DNA of 46,384 nucleotides, taken from Parafrankia sp. EUN1f. Lineage in GTDB: Bacteria > Actinomycetota > Actinomycetes > Frankiales > Frankiaceae. The stretch is taken from NCBI RefSeq assembly GCF_000177675.1, contig NZ_ADGX01000066.1, positions 1 through 46,384 on the forward strand, given 5' to 3'. Under the pieces are notes generated by a model. It did not search any database. It had not been told where the DNA came from and was given only the letters and a program-made list of their open reading frames with translations. The translations under genes were made by a program, and so were the position numbers. Positions 1-7,753 of this stretch are shown piece after piece. Every line of letters starts with the position of its first letter. The stretch's first letter is position 1.

Positions 1-397
1 CCACGAACTCGGTCACCAGATATGGGACGTCCCCGGTGACGTCGACGTCGAGCACCGCGGCCGTGCAGAACCGGGCGACCCGCCGCGCGCTGTCCGCCTC
101 CCGCTTGAGCCGCGCCCGGAACTCCGGCCGGCTGGCCAGGTCGGTGCGGATCAGCTTGACGGCCACCTGGCGGCCGGCGGGGTCCACACCCAGGTGGACA
201 GTGCCCATCCCGCCCGCGCCGAGGCGGCGCACCAGCCGGTACCGGCCGACCTCGGTCGGGTCGGTGGTTCCCCCGGGCCCGCCGGTTCCGCCGGTCGCCC
301 GGGACGAGGACGAGCCCGCGGACGACGGACGGTTCGGGGACGCCGGTGGGTTCGGGGACGCCGGTGGGTTCGGGGACGCGGAGGAACTCATCGTCAT
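1..397 (-). CDS. Ser/Thr protein kinase, N-terminal part (runs off left edge)
   Basis: The complement reads into the window edge without a stop and gives the first 132 residues of a Pkn-type (Hanks) kinase. About 48 Ser/Pro/Gly-rich residues, including a repeated ASPNPP, precede the kinase fold. GRYRLVRRLGAGGMG (about residues 51-65) is the glycine-rich loop, VAVK (about 78-81) carries the ATP-binding lysine, and a helix with a conserved Glu (KRE, about 98-100) follows. The catalytic HRD and DFG motifs lie outside the window. The start ATG at 397 overlaps the TGA of the upstream surface-protein gene by 4 bp (ATGA), so the two are probably translationally coupled; a second ATG two codons in is also possible. 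It should act in the cytoplasm, phosphorylating Ser/Thr. The substrate is unknown, and the coupled surface protein is a natural candidate partner (inference). Confidence 0.85.
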   Translation of the reverse strand, partial: MTMSSSASPNPPASPNPPASPNRPSSAGSSSSRATGGTGGPGGTTDPTEVGRYRLVRRLGAGGMGTVHLGVDPAGRQVAVKLIRTDLASRPEFRARLKREADSARRVARFCTAAVLDVDVTGDVPYLVTEFV

Positions 398-2193
398 CCG
401 TCGCGGCCGGCCGTGGTGGAGGTGGAGGCCGCGACGCCGGGAGAGCGCCCGTGCCGCGGTGCTGCCTGCTGGTGCACGGCCAGGCCGCCGACGGCCAGGC
501 AGAACAGCAACAACAGCGACGAGGGGGAGACACTGGTGTCGGCCGAGACCAGCATCATGTCGACCCCGGACGCGAGCCGGATTCCGCAGTCGGCGACGAC
601 CTGCCGATGGCCCGGCCGGAAGCTGGCGAAACGCACCACCGTCTCGAAACGACCGTCCTGGTCGGCGACGGTGCGCCCGACGAGCTCGCCATCCGCCGCC
701 AGCATTGTCTCGGCACCCGGTGTGCAGCCGGCGCCCTGGGCGTAGAGAGGGTCACCTGCGGACAACACGTACCGGTCGAAGCGCAGCTCCCCGGGCTCCG
801 GTTCCCGCGCCATCGGCACCCCGGCCGCCGGCTGCGGCGCGCCGGGGCGGGCGATCGGGGTGCAGACACCCAGCACCCGCACGGTCCCGGCCCGGCAGGT
901 CGCTGCTTCGACCGGCTCTGCGCATCTCACGCCGACGGGCACGGTGATCCCGCCCGGGCAGAAGGTGCGGCCCGGGGGGCAGCCGGCGGTGCTCGGCGCG
1001 GACGAGCCGTCCCAGCAGGCGACCGACGTCTTCCGGGGCGGTGCCGGTTTGGGGCACTGCTCACCGACGGCCACGCTTACCGGGCTGTCGGGGCACTGCA
1101 CCCGCTGGACCGGGCAGGTGGCGGACGTCGGTGCCCAGGACCCGTCGGCGCAGCGCACCCAGGGAGTCCCATTGCCGGTGCCGTTCCCGGTGCCGTTCCC
1201 GGTGCTGGTGCTGGTGCTGGTGCTGGTGCTGGTGCCGTTGCCGTTGCCGCCCGCTGGGCCCGTGCCGCCGCCAGACCCGGAGGCCGGTCCGCCGGTGCCC
1301 GAGCTCCCACCTGGCCCGCTCGTGGAGCCCGTCCCGCTGGTGGAGGTGCCCGTCCCGCCTGAACCGCCGCCCGTGTTGCCGCCGCCGGTGCCGCTGCCTG
1401 TGCCGGGGTCGGGGACGCTGTTTCCCGGCCCGCTGCCGGACCCGGACCCGTTCCCGTTCCCGCTGCCGCCGGTCGGGCTCACGTCCGGCGGGCAGGCGGT
1501 CGCGTACTGCGCACCGTAGGCCCGGCCTGAACCCGGGCACGCCGACGTGCGCGTCGGCGCGGGCCGCTGCGTTGGCGTGGCCTTCGTCGGCGTGGCCTTC
1601 GTCGGGGTGGCGCGTGTCGTCCGGGTGGCACGCGTTGTCGGCGGTGGCGCCGGCGTTCCCCGTCTGGTCGTGGTCGCCCGTGGCGCCGGCGTCGTGGACG
1701 TCGCCCGGGTCGGCGGTCTCGTTGATGTCGTGGGTGCGGACCGTGTCGTCGGCGCGGTCGAGGCGGCCTGTGACCTCCGCGTCGCCGTGGCCGTGGAGGT
1801 ACGGGCCGGCGGGGAGGTACGGGCCGGCAGGGACGTACGGGCCGGCGGCGAGGTGCGCGCGGGCGTGCCGGCGCCGCCGGACGTCTCGTGGTGGGTCGGT
1901 GCATCCGCGGAGGCAACGGTCGCCGCCGGTGCAGGTACAGGCGCAGGCGGCGGCGGGGACGGCGACCGCGGTGGTATGGGCGTGGGCTTGGAAGTGGGCT
2001 TGGATTCCGGCTCCGGTGTGACGCCCGGTGGCTCGGAGGCGGCTGTCGGGCTCGCGCCGGTCGCCGCGACGGCCGGCGCCAATGATCCCCCGGCCAGAGC
2101 GGCGACCAGCAGCGCGAGCGCGAGCAGCGGAAACCGCCCGCGCCACCGTCGCGCCGCCAGCTGTGCGACGACGGTCTTTCTCCAGCCCATCAT
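394..2193 (-). CDS. Secreted/anchored Pro-Thr-Gly-rich surface protein with Cys-rich repeats
   Basis: The 599-residue protein starts MMGWRK at 2193, behind a GGGGG-containing ribosome site; the frame is open 48 codons further upstream. A basic N-terminus and a hydrophobic stretch (about residues 20-42, PLLALALLVAALAGG) form a signal peptide or anchor. A long Pro/Thr/Arg-rich linker follows, then a Gly/Ser/Asn/Thr low-complexity block with (ST)n and (GNGT)n runs. Next come Cys-rich units of the type RCADGSWAPTSATCP / ACWDGSSAPSTAGCP, and a final domain (about 480-570, FDRYVLSAGDPLYAQGAGC...) ending in a C-terminal hydrophobic helix (SSLLLLFCLAVGGLAV) and a basic tail. No LPXTG motif is visible. 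The layout suggests a wall-spanning stalk with one or two membrane anchors. The paired cysteines resemble small disulphide modules; the family is not recognised. It is coupled by ATGA to the kinase. Confidence 0.75.
   Translation of the reverse strand: MMGWRKTVVAQLAARRWRGRFPLLALALLVAALAGGSLAPAVAATGASPTAASEPPGVTPEPESKPTSKPTPIPPRSPSPPPPAPVPAPAATVASADAPTHHETSGGAGTPARTSPPARTSLPARTSPPARTSTATATRRSQAASTAPTTRSAPTTSTRPPTRATSTTPAPRATTTRRGTPAPPPTTRATRTTRATPTKATPTKATPTQRPAPTRTSACPGSGRAYGAQYATACPPDVSPTGGSGNGNGSGSGSGPGNSVPDPGTGSGTGGGNTGGGSGGTGTSTSGTGSTSGPGGSSGTGGPASGSGGGTGPAGGNGNGTSTSTSTSTSTGNGTGNGTGNGTPWVRCADGSWAPTSATCPVQRVQCPDSPVSVAVGEQCPKPAPPRKTSVACWDGSSAPSTAGCPPGRTFCPGGITVPVGVRCAEPVEAATCRAGTVRVLGVCTPIARPGAPQPAAGVPMAREPEPGELRFDRYVLSAGDPLYAQGAGCTPGAETMLAADGELVGRTVADQDGRFETVVRFASFRPGHRQVVADCGIRLASGVDMMLVSADTSVSPSSLLLLFCLAVGGLAVHQQAAPRHGRSPGVAASTSTTAGRDG
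475..2010. repeat. Low-complexity coding repeats in the surface-protein gene
   Basis: Within the surface-protein gene there are short tandem units on the + strand: a ggtgct run around 1200-1230 encoding (ST)n, ccggtgccgttc units around 1180-1200 encoding GNGT, 12-bp gcgtggccttcgtcgg units near 1575-1605, and acgtacgggccggcgg-type units near 1800-1850. They keep the reading frame and encode a flexible linker. Such tracts can change length by slippage. Confidence 0.7.
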
Positions 2194-2489
2194 CGGCCTG
2201 CCCCCAGATCGCCTGCCTGCCCCGTGACACGTGCCGGTGGCGTGGTATCGGTCACTGACGAAATACCTCGCCGTCGGCTTTCTCCGCCGCCACCCGGGAG
2301 TGGAATTCAACGGTGAGCCGCCGTGGAAAGGCGCCACGCCGCCACGGCCATTGCCGCTGGTTCATCGCGCGGCCGTGTGCCGGCACTCCCGCTTACCCGA
2401 CTGCTTACCCGCCGGCCGTGGCCCGAGCGCGTCAACCTGTTTTCCAGCGTAACATCGGAGTCGGTGACCACCCGGTCCATGGGGGAGAT
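2194..2489. other. Divergent intergenic region, surface protein / membrane protein
   Basis: About 296 bp separate the divergent starts at 2193 (complement) and 2490 (forward). It must hold both promoters, but no convincing -35/-10 pair is seen. A GGGGGAG ribosome site for the rightward gene lies at 2481-2487. Confidence 0.4.
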
Positions 2490-3296
2490 GTGATTTCCGG
2501 ATCGCGTGAACCGAAAGCAACATCAAAATGCCGTCTGCTGGCATTTTTTGTGGTGTTCGTGACAGCTCTCGGCTTGTTTCCCGCGGCCGCCGCCCGGGCG
2601 GGCGACGACAATACCGCACGGCTGTCCGTCACCATCGACGGTCAGCCCCTCGATGGTGACGTCGTGCTGGACTCGTCCGCCGTCACGCACCTCGTCGTGG
2701 GTGTCGAGAATCTCGGCGGCTCGGCCCTGGAGGTCGATTCCGTGCGCCTGCGCGGTGCGGTGCTGGGGCTCACGTTCTTCGACTACGACACCCGGGTCCG
2801 AACCACCGTGCCCGCCCGCGGCGAGGCCACCTGGGCGGTGGATCTCGACCTTCGTGATCTCGCCCGCCGGGCGAGCGGCCTGATGGCGATCCGGGTGGAG
2901 GTCCGCGACGGGGGCCTGGGCGTGGCCGCCGTGCGGGGCGGTCAGGCGCGGATCAACGGGTCGCTGTTGTCGACCTACGGCCTGTTCGGCCTGGGCCTGC
3001 TGATGCTGGCAGGGCTGCTCGCCGTCGCCGCCGTTCTCTCGCTGGCGCGGAGCCCGTTGCCGGCGCCGTCATCCCGCCGCGGCCTGCGTTTCGTTCCCGC
3101 CGGTTGCGCCGGTGGGCTGTTCGGTGTCTTCGCGCTGTCCGCGCTGCGGCTGGTGACGCCTTCACCCTTGACCGACTTCATGATCACGTTCGGCGCAACC
3201 CTGATCGTCTTCGGGATCGGCCGGCAGTTGTCCGCGGCCCGGCGGCACCACGCCGACGAGGAGGCGGCCCCGCCGGCGCCGACGGCGTCCGCGTGA
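2490..3296 (+). CDS. Secreted/membrane protein of unknown function
   Basis: The 268-residue protein has a chosen GTG start at 2490, just after GGGGGAG; the open frame extends upstream but that part is not protein-like. Residues 14-37 are a signal peptide (CRLLAFFVVFVTALGLFPAAAARA, cut before GDDN). An extracytoplasmic beta-rich domain follows (about 38-160; VTIDGQPLDGDVVLDSS and FFDYDTRVRTTVPARGEATW resemble an Ig-like/CARDB-type fold). Three hydrophobic helices come next (about 164-190, 205-222, 230-248) and then an acidic/Ala tail. The family is not recognised. It is divergent from the kinase-coupled surface protein and may belong to the same envelope function, which is inference from proximity only. 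A perfect 8-bp hairpin with a T run lies in codons 13-20. Confidence 0.7.
   Translation: MISGSREPKATSKCRLLAFFVVFVTALGLFPAAAARAGDDNTARLSVTIDGQPLDGDVVLDSSAVTHLVVGVENLGGSALEVDSVRLRGAVLGLTFFDYDTRVRTTVPARGEATWAVDLDLRDLARRASGLMAIRVEVRDGGLGVAAVRGGQARINGSLLSTYGLFGLGLLMLAGLLAVAAVLSLARSPLPAPSSRRGLRFVPAGCAGGLFGVFALSALRLVTPSPLTDFMITFGATLIVFGIGRQLSAARRHHADEEAAPPAPTASA
2525..2549 (+). promoter_or_regulatory. Terminator-like hairpin inside the 5' end of a gene
   Basis: AAAATGCC (2525-2532) and GGCATTTT (2540-2547) pair perfectly around a 7-nt loop and are followed by two more T residues. This looks like an intrinsic terminator or attenuator but sits in the signal-peptide coding region. It may be fortuitous. 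Confidence 0.35.
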
Positions 3297-3377
3297 CCGT
3301 GCCGCGGCGCCGCGCCGGACCGTGCTACGGCGCACCACCGTGCGCGGCCGAGATCCTCGGCCGGTGCGCGCGCCCCG

Positions 3378-4190
3378 TCAGCGTTTGTTGACGAATCCGG
3401 CGTCCACCGGGAGGGTCACGCCGGTGACATAGCGGGAGTGGTCGGAGACGAGCCACAGAACAGCTTCGGAAATGTCCGAGGACTCCAGCATCGACACCGG
3501 CAGGGCATGCGGGTTCGCCATGTTCGGGTCGCTCTGGAGAAACCCGAGCATCATGTCGTTCATCACCATCGGTGTGCCCACACCACTCGGATGCACGGTG
3601 TTGACGCGGATTCGGTGCGGTGCCAGAGCGTTGGCCCAGGTCCGCATCAGCCCCACCAGTCCGTGTTTCGACGCCGTGTAGCCGAGGACCCCCGGTGTGT
3701 CGACGGACATCCCGGTGAGGCCGGCCGTCGAGCTGGTGATGACGATGGATCCGCCCGCGCCCCGCTCGACCATGGCGGGCGCGGCGGCCCGGACGGTGTT
3801 GTAGGTGCCGGTGAGGTTGACATCCAGAACATCGCGCCACTCGTTCCCGTTGCCTTTGCCCGCGGCGGAGAACGGAGCGATACCGGCGTTGGCGACCACG
3901 ATGTCGACCGGCCCCAGCGCCGCCACACCGGCGTCGAGGGCCGCCTGTAAGGCGACCGGATCACGGACGTCGGCCACCGCCGCGTGAATGCCGCGGCCGA
4001 GGGCCTCGACCTGGCGCACCGTCTCCTTCAGATCATCCGATGTGGCCAGTGGATAGCCGACCGAATCGATATCCGCGCAGATGTCGACGGCAATGATGTC
4101 GGCACCTTCCCGGGCGAGACGCACCGCGTGCGAGCGGCCCTGCCCGCGGGCCGCGCCGGTGATGAAGGCGACCTTGCCGGCAAGAATCAT
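3378..4190 (-). CDS. Mycofactocin-type short-chain dehydrogenase/reductase
   Basis: The 270-residue SDR starts at ATG 4190 with an ideal GGAGG five bases upstream. The cofactor loop [16 protein letters not shown] (residues 10-25) followed by [11 protein letters not shown] is the signature of SDRs of the mycofactocin-associated subfamily, which hold a tightly bound NAD recycled by mycofactocin (family knowledge). NAG (VANAG), the catalytic Ser (ITSST), YTASKHG (Tyr/Lys pair) and the PVDAGF end are all present. It probably oxidises an alcohol or reduces a ketone; the substrate is unknown. No mycofactocin biosynthesis genes lie in this window. The gene is alone on its strand; a TTGACA-like box lies about 50 bp upstream. 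Confidence 0.88.
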   Translation of the reverse strand: MILAGKVAFITGAARGQGRSHAVRLAREGADIIAVDICADIDSVGYPLATSDDLKETVRQVEALGRGIHAAVADVRDPVALQAALDAGVAALGPVDIVVANAGIAPFSAAGKGNGNEWRDVLDVNLTGTYNTVRAAAPAMVERGAGGSIVITSSTAGLTGMSVDTPGVLGYTASKHGLVGLMRTWANALAPHRIRVNTVHPSGVGTPMVMNDMMLGFLQSDPNMANPHALPVSMLESSDISEAVLWLVSDHSRYVTGVTLPVDAGFVNKR

Positions 4191-4240
4191 GAGAACCTCC
4201 TGGCCCTGGAACAGGCGACGCGTAACGGTTAACGCGCAAC

Positions 4241-4246
4241 TGTCAA
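4241..4246 (-). promoter_or_regulatory. Possible -35 box (TTGACA) upstream of the SDR gene
   Basis: The complement reads TTGACA here, 51 bp before the SDR start codon. No good -10 hexamer is found at the right spacing, so this is only a weak candidate. Confidence 0.25.
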
Positions 4247-4422
4247 CGGGTGACGGCAACGTGGAACCAGAGAACGGCAGGACTCGACAGAACGCCGAAC
4301 CGGGAACTTCGCGTAGCCCGGTCTGGCGTCCGGTCAGCGTAGTGCCTTTCACGGTTGTACGTCGCCGCCCGACGTCGGCGCGGTCGCCGTATCCAGGGCC
4401 AGGAATGCAACGGGCGCGGTGA

Positions 4423-4732
4423 TCAGACCAGGGCGCCCCAGGGGCCGGTGATGACGAGGGTGAGTGCCTGGGTACTGGAGGTTGACGAACAGGTGGCGGC
4501 CGTCGGCGGTGAAACGCGGGCCGGCGAGCTCACTGGCGCCGATCGGGCCGGGCTCCGGAAAGTCTTCGGCCTCCCGGTAGTGCAGGTCCAGCGGAGCGAT
4601 CATCTTGGCCACATCGACGATCCGGCCCGAGGTGCTGCCGGCCCACGCCGCCTGACCGAGGCCGTGTGCGAGGCCCGCACCGAGCAGGCCGAGACCCGCC
4701 GCCGTGATCAGCTGCCTGCGAGTCGTGCCCAT
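4423..4732 (-). pseudogene. PhoX/DUF839-like phosphatase remnant (internal deletion plus frameshift)
   Basis: The ATG at 4732 begins a twin-arginine-like leader (MGTTRRQLITAAGLGLLGAG). Only about 40 residues later the reading matches the extreme C-terminus of PhoX/DUF839 phosphatases: [23 protein letters not shown]. The present frame then runs into non-homologous sequence, stopping at 4349. Shifting frame by one base after PG gives [13 protein letters not shown] and a stop at 4423, the usual family ending. Intact PhoX proteins are several hundred residues, so the catalytic core is missing. I read this as a gene with a large internal deletion and a one-base frameshift near its end. A functional small protein is unlikely. 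Confidence 0.7.
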
Positions 4733-5309
4733 GCGCCCACGTTGTCGTGTTTTCGCAGATAGCGCGTTTGGGACGAAGGGATCGTAGTGAGGGCCCCAGG
4801 GATCCCGGGCGGTGGTCCGGTGCCTCGCGGGTAGCTGTCCAGCAAACACCAGGCCTCCGGCCGGGGATCCCGCGCCGCCGCACAGCCCCTCAGCACAATT
4901 CACACCAATAACCGCAAACGGGACACAAGGTCGCTTGACAATCCGAAAGAAGTGCGGATTTCGGTTGTTCCAGCAGCCAAAAGCCTCGCTTCTTGCTCAG
5001 CGGCAGCAGCGGCAGCTTGAAGCTCGGGATTCCGCGACCCGAGGGCTACGCTCACATCCTTTCCGGCCGTGGGAACCTACCGGGATGCGGCGTCTGGGCC
5101 GGTCTCGTCGAGGCGGTCGCCCCCTTCCAGGTCGCGATCGACCTCGCGCGGCTGTAGCGCCGTCCCAGCCACCAGAGGTCGGGTCGTAGCAGGCTGGTGC
5201 GAGACGGGAGAATTCACCTGCCTGCCCTGGTGGCGGGTGTTCGCGGCCGGTCGTACGGGGTGGGTGAGAGGAAGGCGTTGGCACATGAGCGACAGCCGGG
5301 GAGACGTCC
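4733..5309. other. Intergenic region, about 580 bp
   Basis: No credible coding frame is seen. Open frames here lack conserved motifs and ribosome sites. The region contains one diverged copy of the palindromic element (4943-4999). Confidence 0.5.
4943..4999. repeat. Dispersed palindromic element, copy A (diverged)
   Basis: The left arm ccgaaagaagtgcggatttc and the right arm ending cctcgcttcttgctcagcgg fold on each other with mismatches, around ggttgttccagcagcc. The arrangement, AAGAAGT then GGATTT then a TGG/CCA core then CTTCTTGC, matches copy B at about 7.47 kb, so this is probably a worn member of the same family. Confidence 0.55.
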
Positions 5310-6178
5310 GTGCGCGCTGCTGACGCCGATCGACTGGCGAGGTTCGTCCAGCTCGCGCAGCCGATGGCGGCGGCAGCTGTCCAGGTGTCCCGGCCCGGTG
5401 GCCGGACGAGCGGTGATGGGCAGCCTTCCACCGCCACCGCCACCGCCACCGCTTCGGCTTCCACTTCCACCGCCGTCGACACCCAGGCCCACGGCCATGT
5501 CGACCACCGGTCGCGTCGGGAGCATGCGGACCGGATTGTCCGGCACTGGCGCGCCGAGCTCGCGCCGCTGTCCGCACTGCCCGGTTTCGCCGGGCGGTTC
5601 GGGGGCCGGTGCGTGACGTTCTGTCCGCCACGGTGCAGGGCCTGCTGGTCCTGTCCCTGGCCCGCCTGTGCGACGTGACGGATGTGCACGGCCAGGTGCG
5701 GCTGCTCGCGCACACGGTGCTCGACGAGAAGCTCCCCGCCGGTTGGGTACCACCGGATGCCGTGCCGCCGCAGCCGTCCGCGGGCGAGGTCCCAGGCCCG
5801 GGCGCCAGTTCCATCCCGGGCGCCCGCTCCGCCCTGGATGCCGACCCCGCCCCGGATGCCGACCCCGCCCAGGACGCCGACTCCGCCCAGGACGCCGGCT
5901 CCGCCCTGAACATTGACGGGACCGAGGAGGAGCGGGCGCAGTGGCTGCGGCTGGTGCGTCGGGTGCCGGCCGGTGTCGTCACGCTGGCCCGCGAGATGTG
6001 GGCCGTGCGGCGGCTGATCGACGGGCGTGCGGAGGGGCGGCGGTGGCATCGCGCGGTCGCGAACGTGCCCGCCGTCGGGGTGGTGGGCGCGGCCCTCGGG
6101 GAGCGGCACGCGGCCACCGAGATCTCCGCGCGGGTCTATGTCGCGCTCGGCCTGGCCGACGAGCTTCCGGGTATCTGA
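5310..6178 (+). pseudogene. Helical protein of unknown function, split by a one-base frameshift
   Basis: Two overlapping high-GC3 frames read as one protein. The first starts at GTG 5310, behind GGGGAG (5298-5303), and runs through ADRLARFVQLAQ, a Ser/Thr/Ala linker and LAPLSALPGFAGRFGG. The second continues VRDVLSATVQGLLVLSLARL and ends LGLADELPGI at 6178. Adding one G to the GGGGG run at 5601-5605 joins them as FGGPVRDVL and gives a neat 289-codon gene. The C-terminal half contains an acidic Asp-Ala repeat (DADPAPDADPAQDAD) and a hydrophobic PAVGVVGAALG segment faintly like EcsC proteins; I do not claim that family. Either a real disrupted gene or a homopolymer error in the sequence. Confidence 0.55.
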
Positions 6179-6343
6179 CCCGTTCGGAACCGGCCGGCTC
6201 CGCCCTGACCTGTGCCGACCTGACCGGCTCTGACCTGGGCGGATGATGCCTCGGGCGGCGCCATGACAACGGAGGCGCGACAGTGCCTCGCCGGACATCC
6301 GCGACTCTTGACAGAACGATCTACCGAGGCCAGGATCGAAAGT

Positions 6344-6727
6344 ATGTTCGATCTCCTCGGGGTCCGGCCACGTCCTCGCACCGCTCACGGCGAGCCCGCC
6401 GTCCAGGGCGAGCAGATGGCGCCGGGTCGTCCGCTGCCGTCACAGCGGAGTGCCCCGTCCACCGGCTCGTTGCCCGGTCGCCCGGCGACGACGCTACCGC
6501 CCAGCGTGGCCCGGGTGGCGGCGCGTACCCGGCTGTCCGCCGAGCTGTTGGCGGCCATTCTCACGGTCGACGGGCGAACCCGCGCCACGCTCGACGACAT
6601 GGAGCGGGCGGATGCGCTCGCCGATGTTCTTCTCGCCCGGCGCCGCGAGCGGGTGGGCCAGCACCGCCACGAGGCTCCCGTCCGGCCCGCAGGCGAGGGC
6701 GGTCCGCCGCTTCGTTGGTCGGCCTGA
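6344..6727 (+). CDS. Hypothetical small protein
   Basis: The 127-residue frame begins MFDLLGVRPRPRT at ATG 6344; an earlier in-frame ATG at 6263 is possible. The first 50 residues are Pro/Gly/Arg-rich and disordered-looking. Residues 55-110 look helical (SVARVAARTRLSAELLAAIL then a helix with RADALADVLLARRRERV). No family is recognised and the ribosome site is weak. It lies between two frameshifted genes, so it may not be functional. Confidence 0.4.
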   Translation: MFDLLGVRPRPRTAHGEPAVQGEQMAPGRPLPSQRSAPSTGSLPGRPATTLPPSVARVAARTRLSAELLAAILTVDGRTRATLDDMERADALADVLLARRRERVGQHRHEAPVRPAGEGGPPLRWSA

Positions 6728-6855
6728 CGCTCACCTTCCGGCCCGCTCTGCCTCTGCCTCTGCCTCTGGCCCTGGACCTGGCCCTCGCCGGGGCCGGGAC
6801 CGGGGGCAGGAGCGAGTGCTCAGCCCAGCGCGGCCGCCTTGCGCTGGCCGAATGG

Positions 6856-7274
6856 TCAGAGCTGGCCGAGCTTCTCGCGCCACGCCCGTTCCTTGATGAT
6901 CCACTCGTTGTCCTGGGGGAACTCGTCGATGCCCGGCACCCGCCGGATCTCGCACTTCGATCCGGGGACCGCAGGCAGCCGCCGGGCCCACTCGATCGCC
7001 TCCTCCTTGGAGGCCACTCGATCAGGTAGAAGCCGCCGAACAGCTCCTTCGTCTCGCCGTACGGGCCGTCGGTGACCACCGGCGTGTCGCCGCTGAAATC
7101 GAGGACTACACCCTCGGAGGGGTCGTCGAGGCCCTCGCCGGCCACCACGACACCGGCCCGCATCAGCTCCTCGTTGTAACGCCCGATCCGGGCGAGCATC
7201 TCCTCGAAGGGCGTCTCCTGCATCCGCGCGAGGGACTCGTCCGTGTTCCGCATGATCGGCATGTACTTCGCCAT
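6856..7274 (-). pseudogene. YCII-related (DGPF) domain protein, frameshifted
   Basis: The ATG at 7274 has GGGAG eight bases upstream. Residues 1-87 (MAKYMPIMRNTDESLARM ... TDGPYGETKELFGGFYLIE) are a clear YCII/DGPF protein, a small ferredoxin-like-fold family often encoded beside ECF sigma factors (family knowledge; none is seen here). The frame then breaks: the next base triplets only make sense one position over, as VASKEEAIEWARRLPAVPG ... REKLGQL ending at 6856. One C missing on the + strand between 7016 and 7017 (GAG-GTG reduced to GAGTG on the coding strand) explains it, and restoring it gives exactly 140 codons. Either a recent pseudogene or a sequence error. Confidence 0.8.
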
Positions 7275-7753
7275 CGTGTGTCTCCCTGCCGCCGGGTCGC
7301 GTGTCGACCCTCTCACCCACAGGTCGAACGGCACGGCCCCGGATCGACACGTTGTGGCCACAGCTCGATGATCCCGTACCGCCGCACCGCACCGGCAATT
7401 CACCTCAGGTGGGGTAAAAGGGGCGCAGAGTCGCCTGGCGACCCGCAAGAAGTAAGGATTTTGGTCGTTGGAACGACCAAAATCGTTCACTCTTGCGACT
7501 CGCCAAACCGGGCCACCGGGCCACCGGGCCACCGGGCGCTCGGGCTCTCGGACGTCCGACCGCGTTCGTGGAGTGAGAGCTTTCCCGCTCGCCGACGGCC
7601 AATCTTGATCGGCGCCAATCTGCGAGGCCACTCTGGCGCCCAAAGTCCTGCCGTCCTGCTCGGCGGCGGCAGTGTCGACTACTGGAATGCGGTGATCAAC
7701 GGACGCGGCTGTTGTTGAAAGGTTTCCTTGGATGCCGCACTATCCTGATCATC
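7275..7753. other. Intergenic region, about 480 bp, with palindromic element
   Basis: No credible gene is seen between the YCII start and the next forward gene. It holds palindrome copy B (7431-7513), directly followed by three tandem copies of a 9-bp CGGGCCACC unit (about 7507-7535). Confidence 0.5.
7431..7513. repeat. Dispersed palindromic element, copy B (best preserved)
   Basis: A 13-bp perfect inverted repeat, GATTTTGGTCGTT (7456-7468) and AACGACCAAAATC (7471-7483), is separated by GG. Weaker outer arms extend it (cgcctggcgacccgcaagaagt against ...actcttgcgactcgcc). The right end, read on the complement, begins GGCCCGGTTTGGCGAGTCGC and then AAGA, identical to copy C at 20967. It carries no coding capacity, so it is a small mobile-like or REP-like unit, or a regulatory hairpin. 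Confidence 0.7.

Noticed and set aside
4997-6388. 463-codon open frame on the complement
   Set aside because: Low-complexity, motif-free product opposite the frameshifted forward gene. The forward frames have better codon use and a ribosome site.
7507-7535. Short tandem CGGGCCACC repeats as a possible CRISPR-like array
   Set aside because: The units are directly adjacent, 9 bp long and without spacers, so this is a simple tandem repeat. No cas genes are present.
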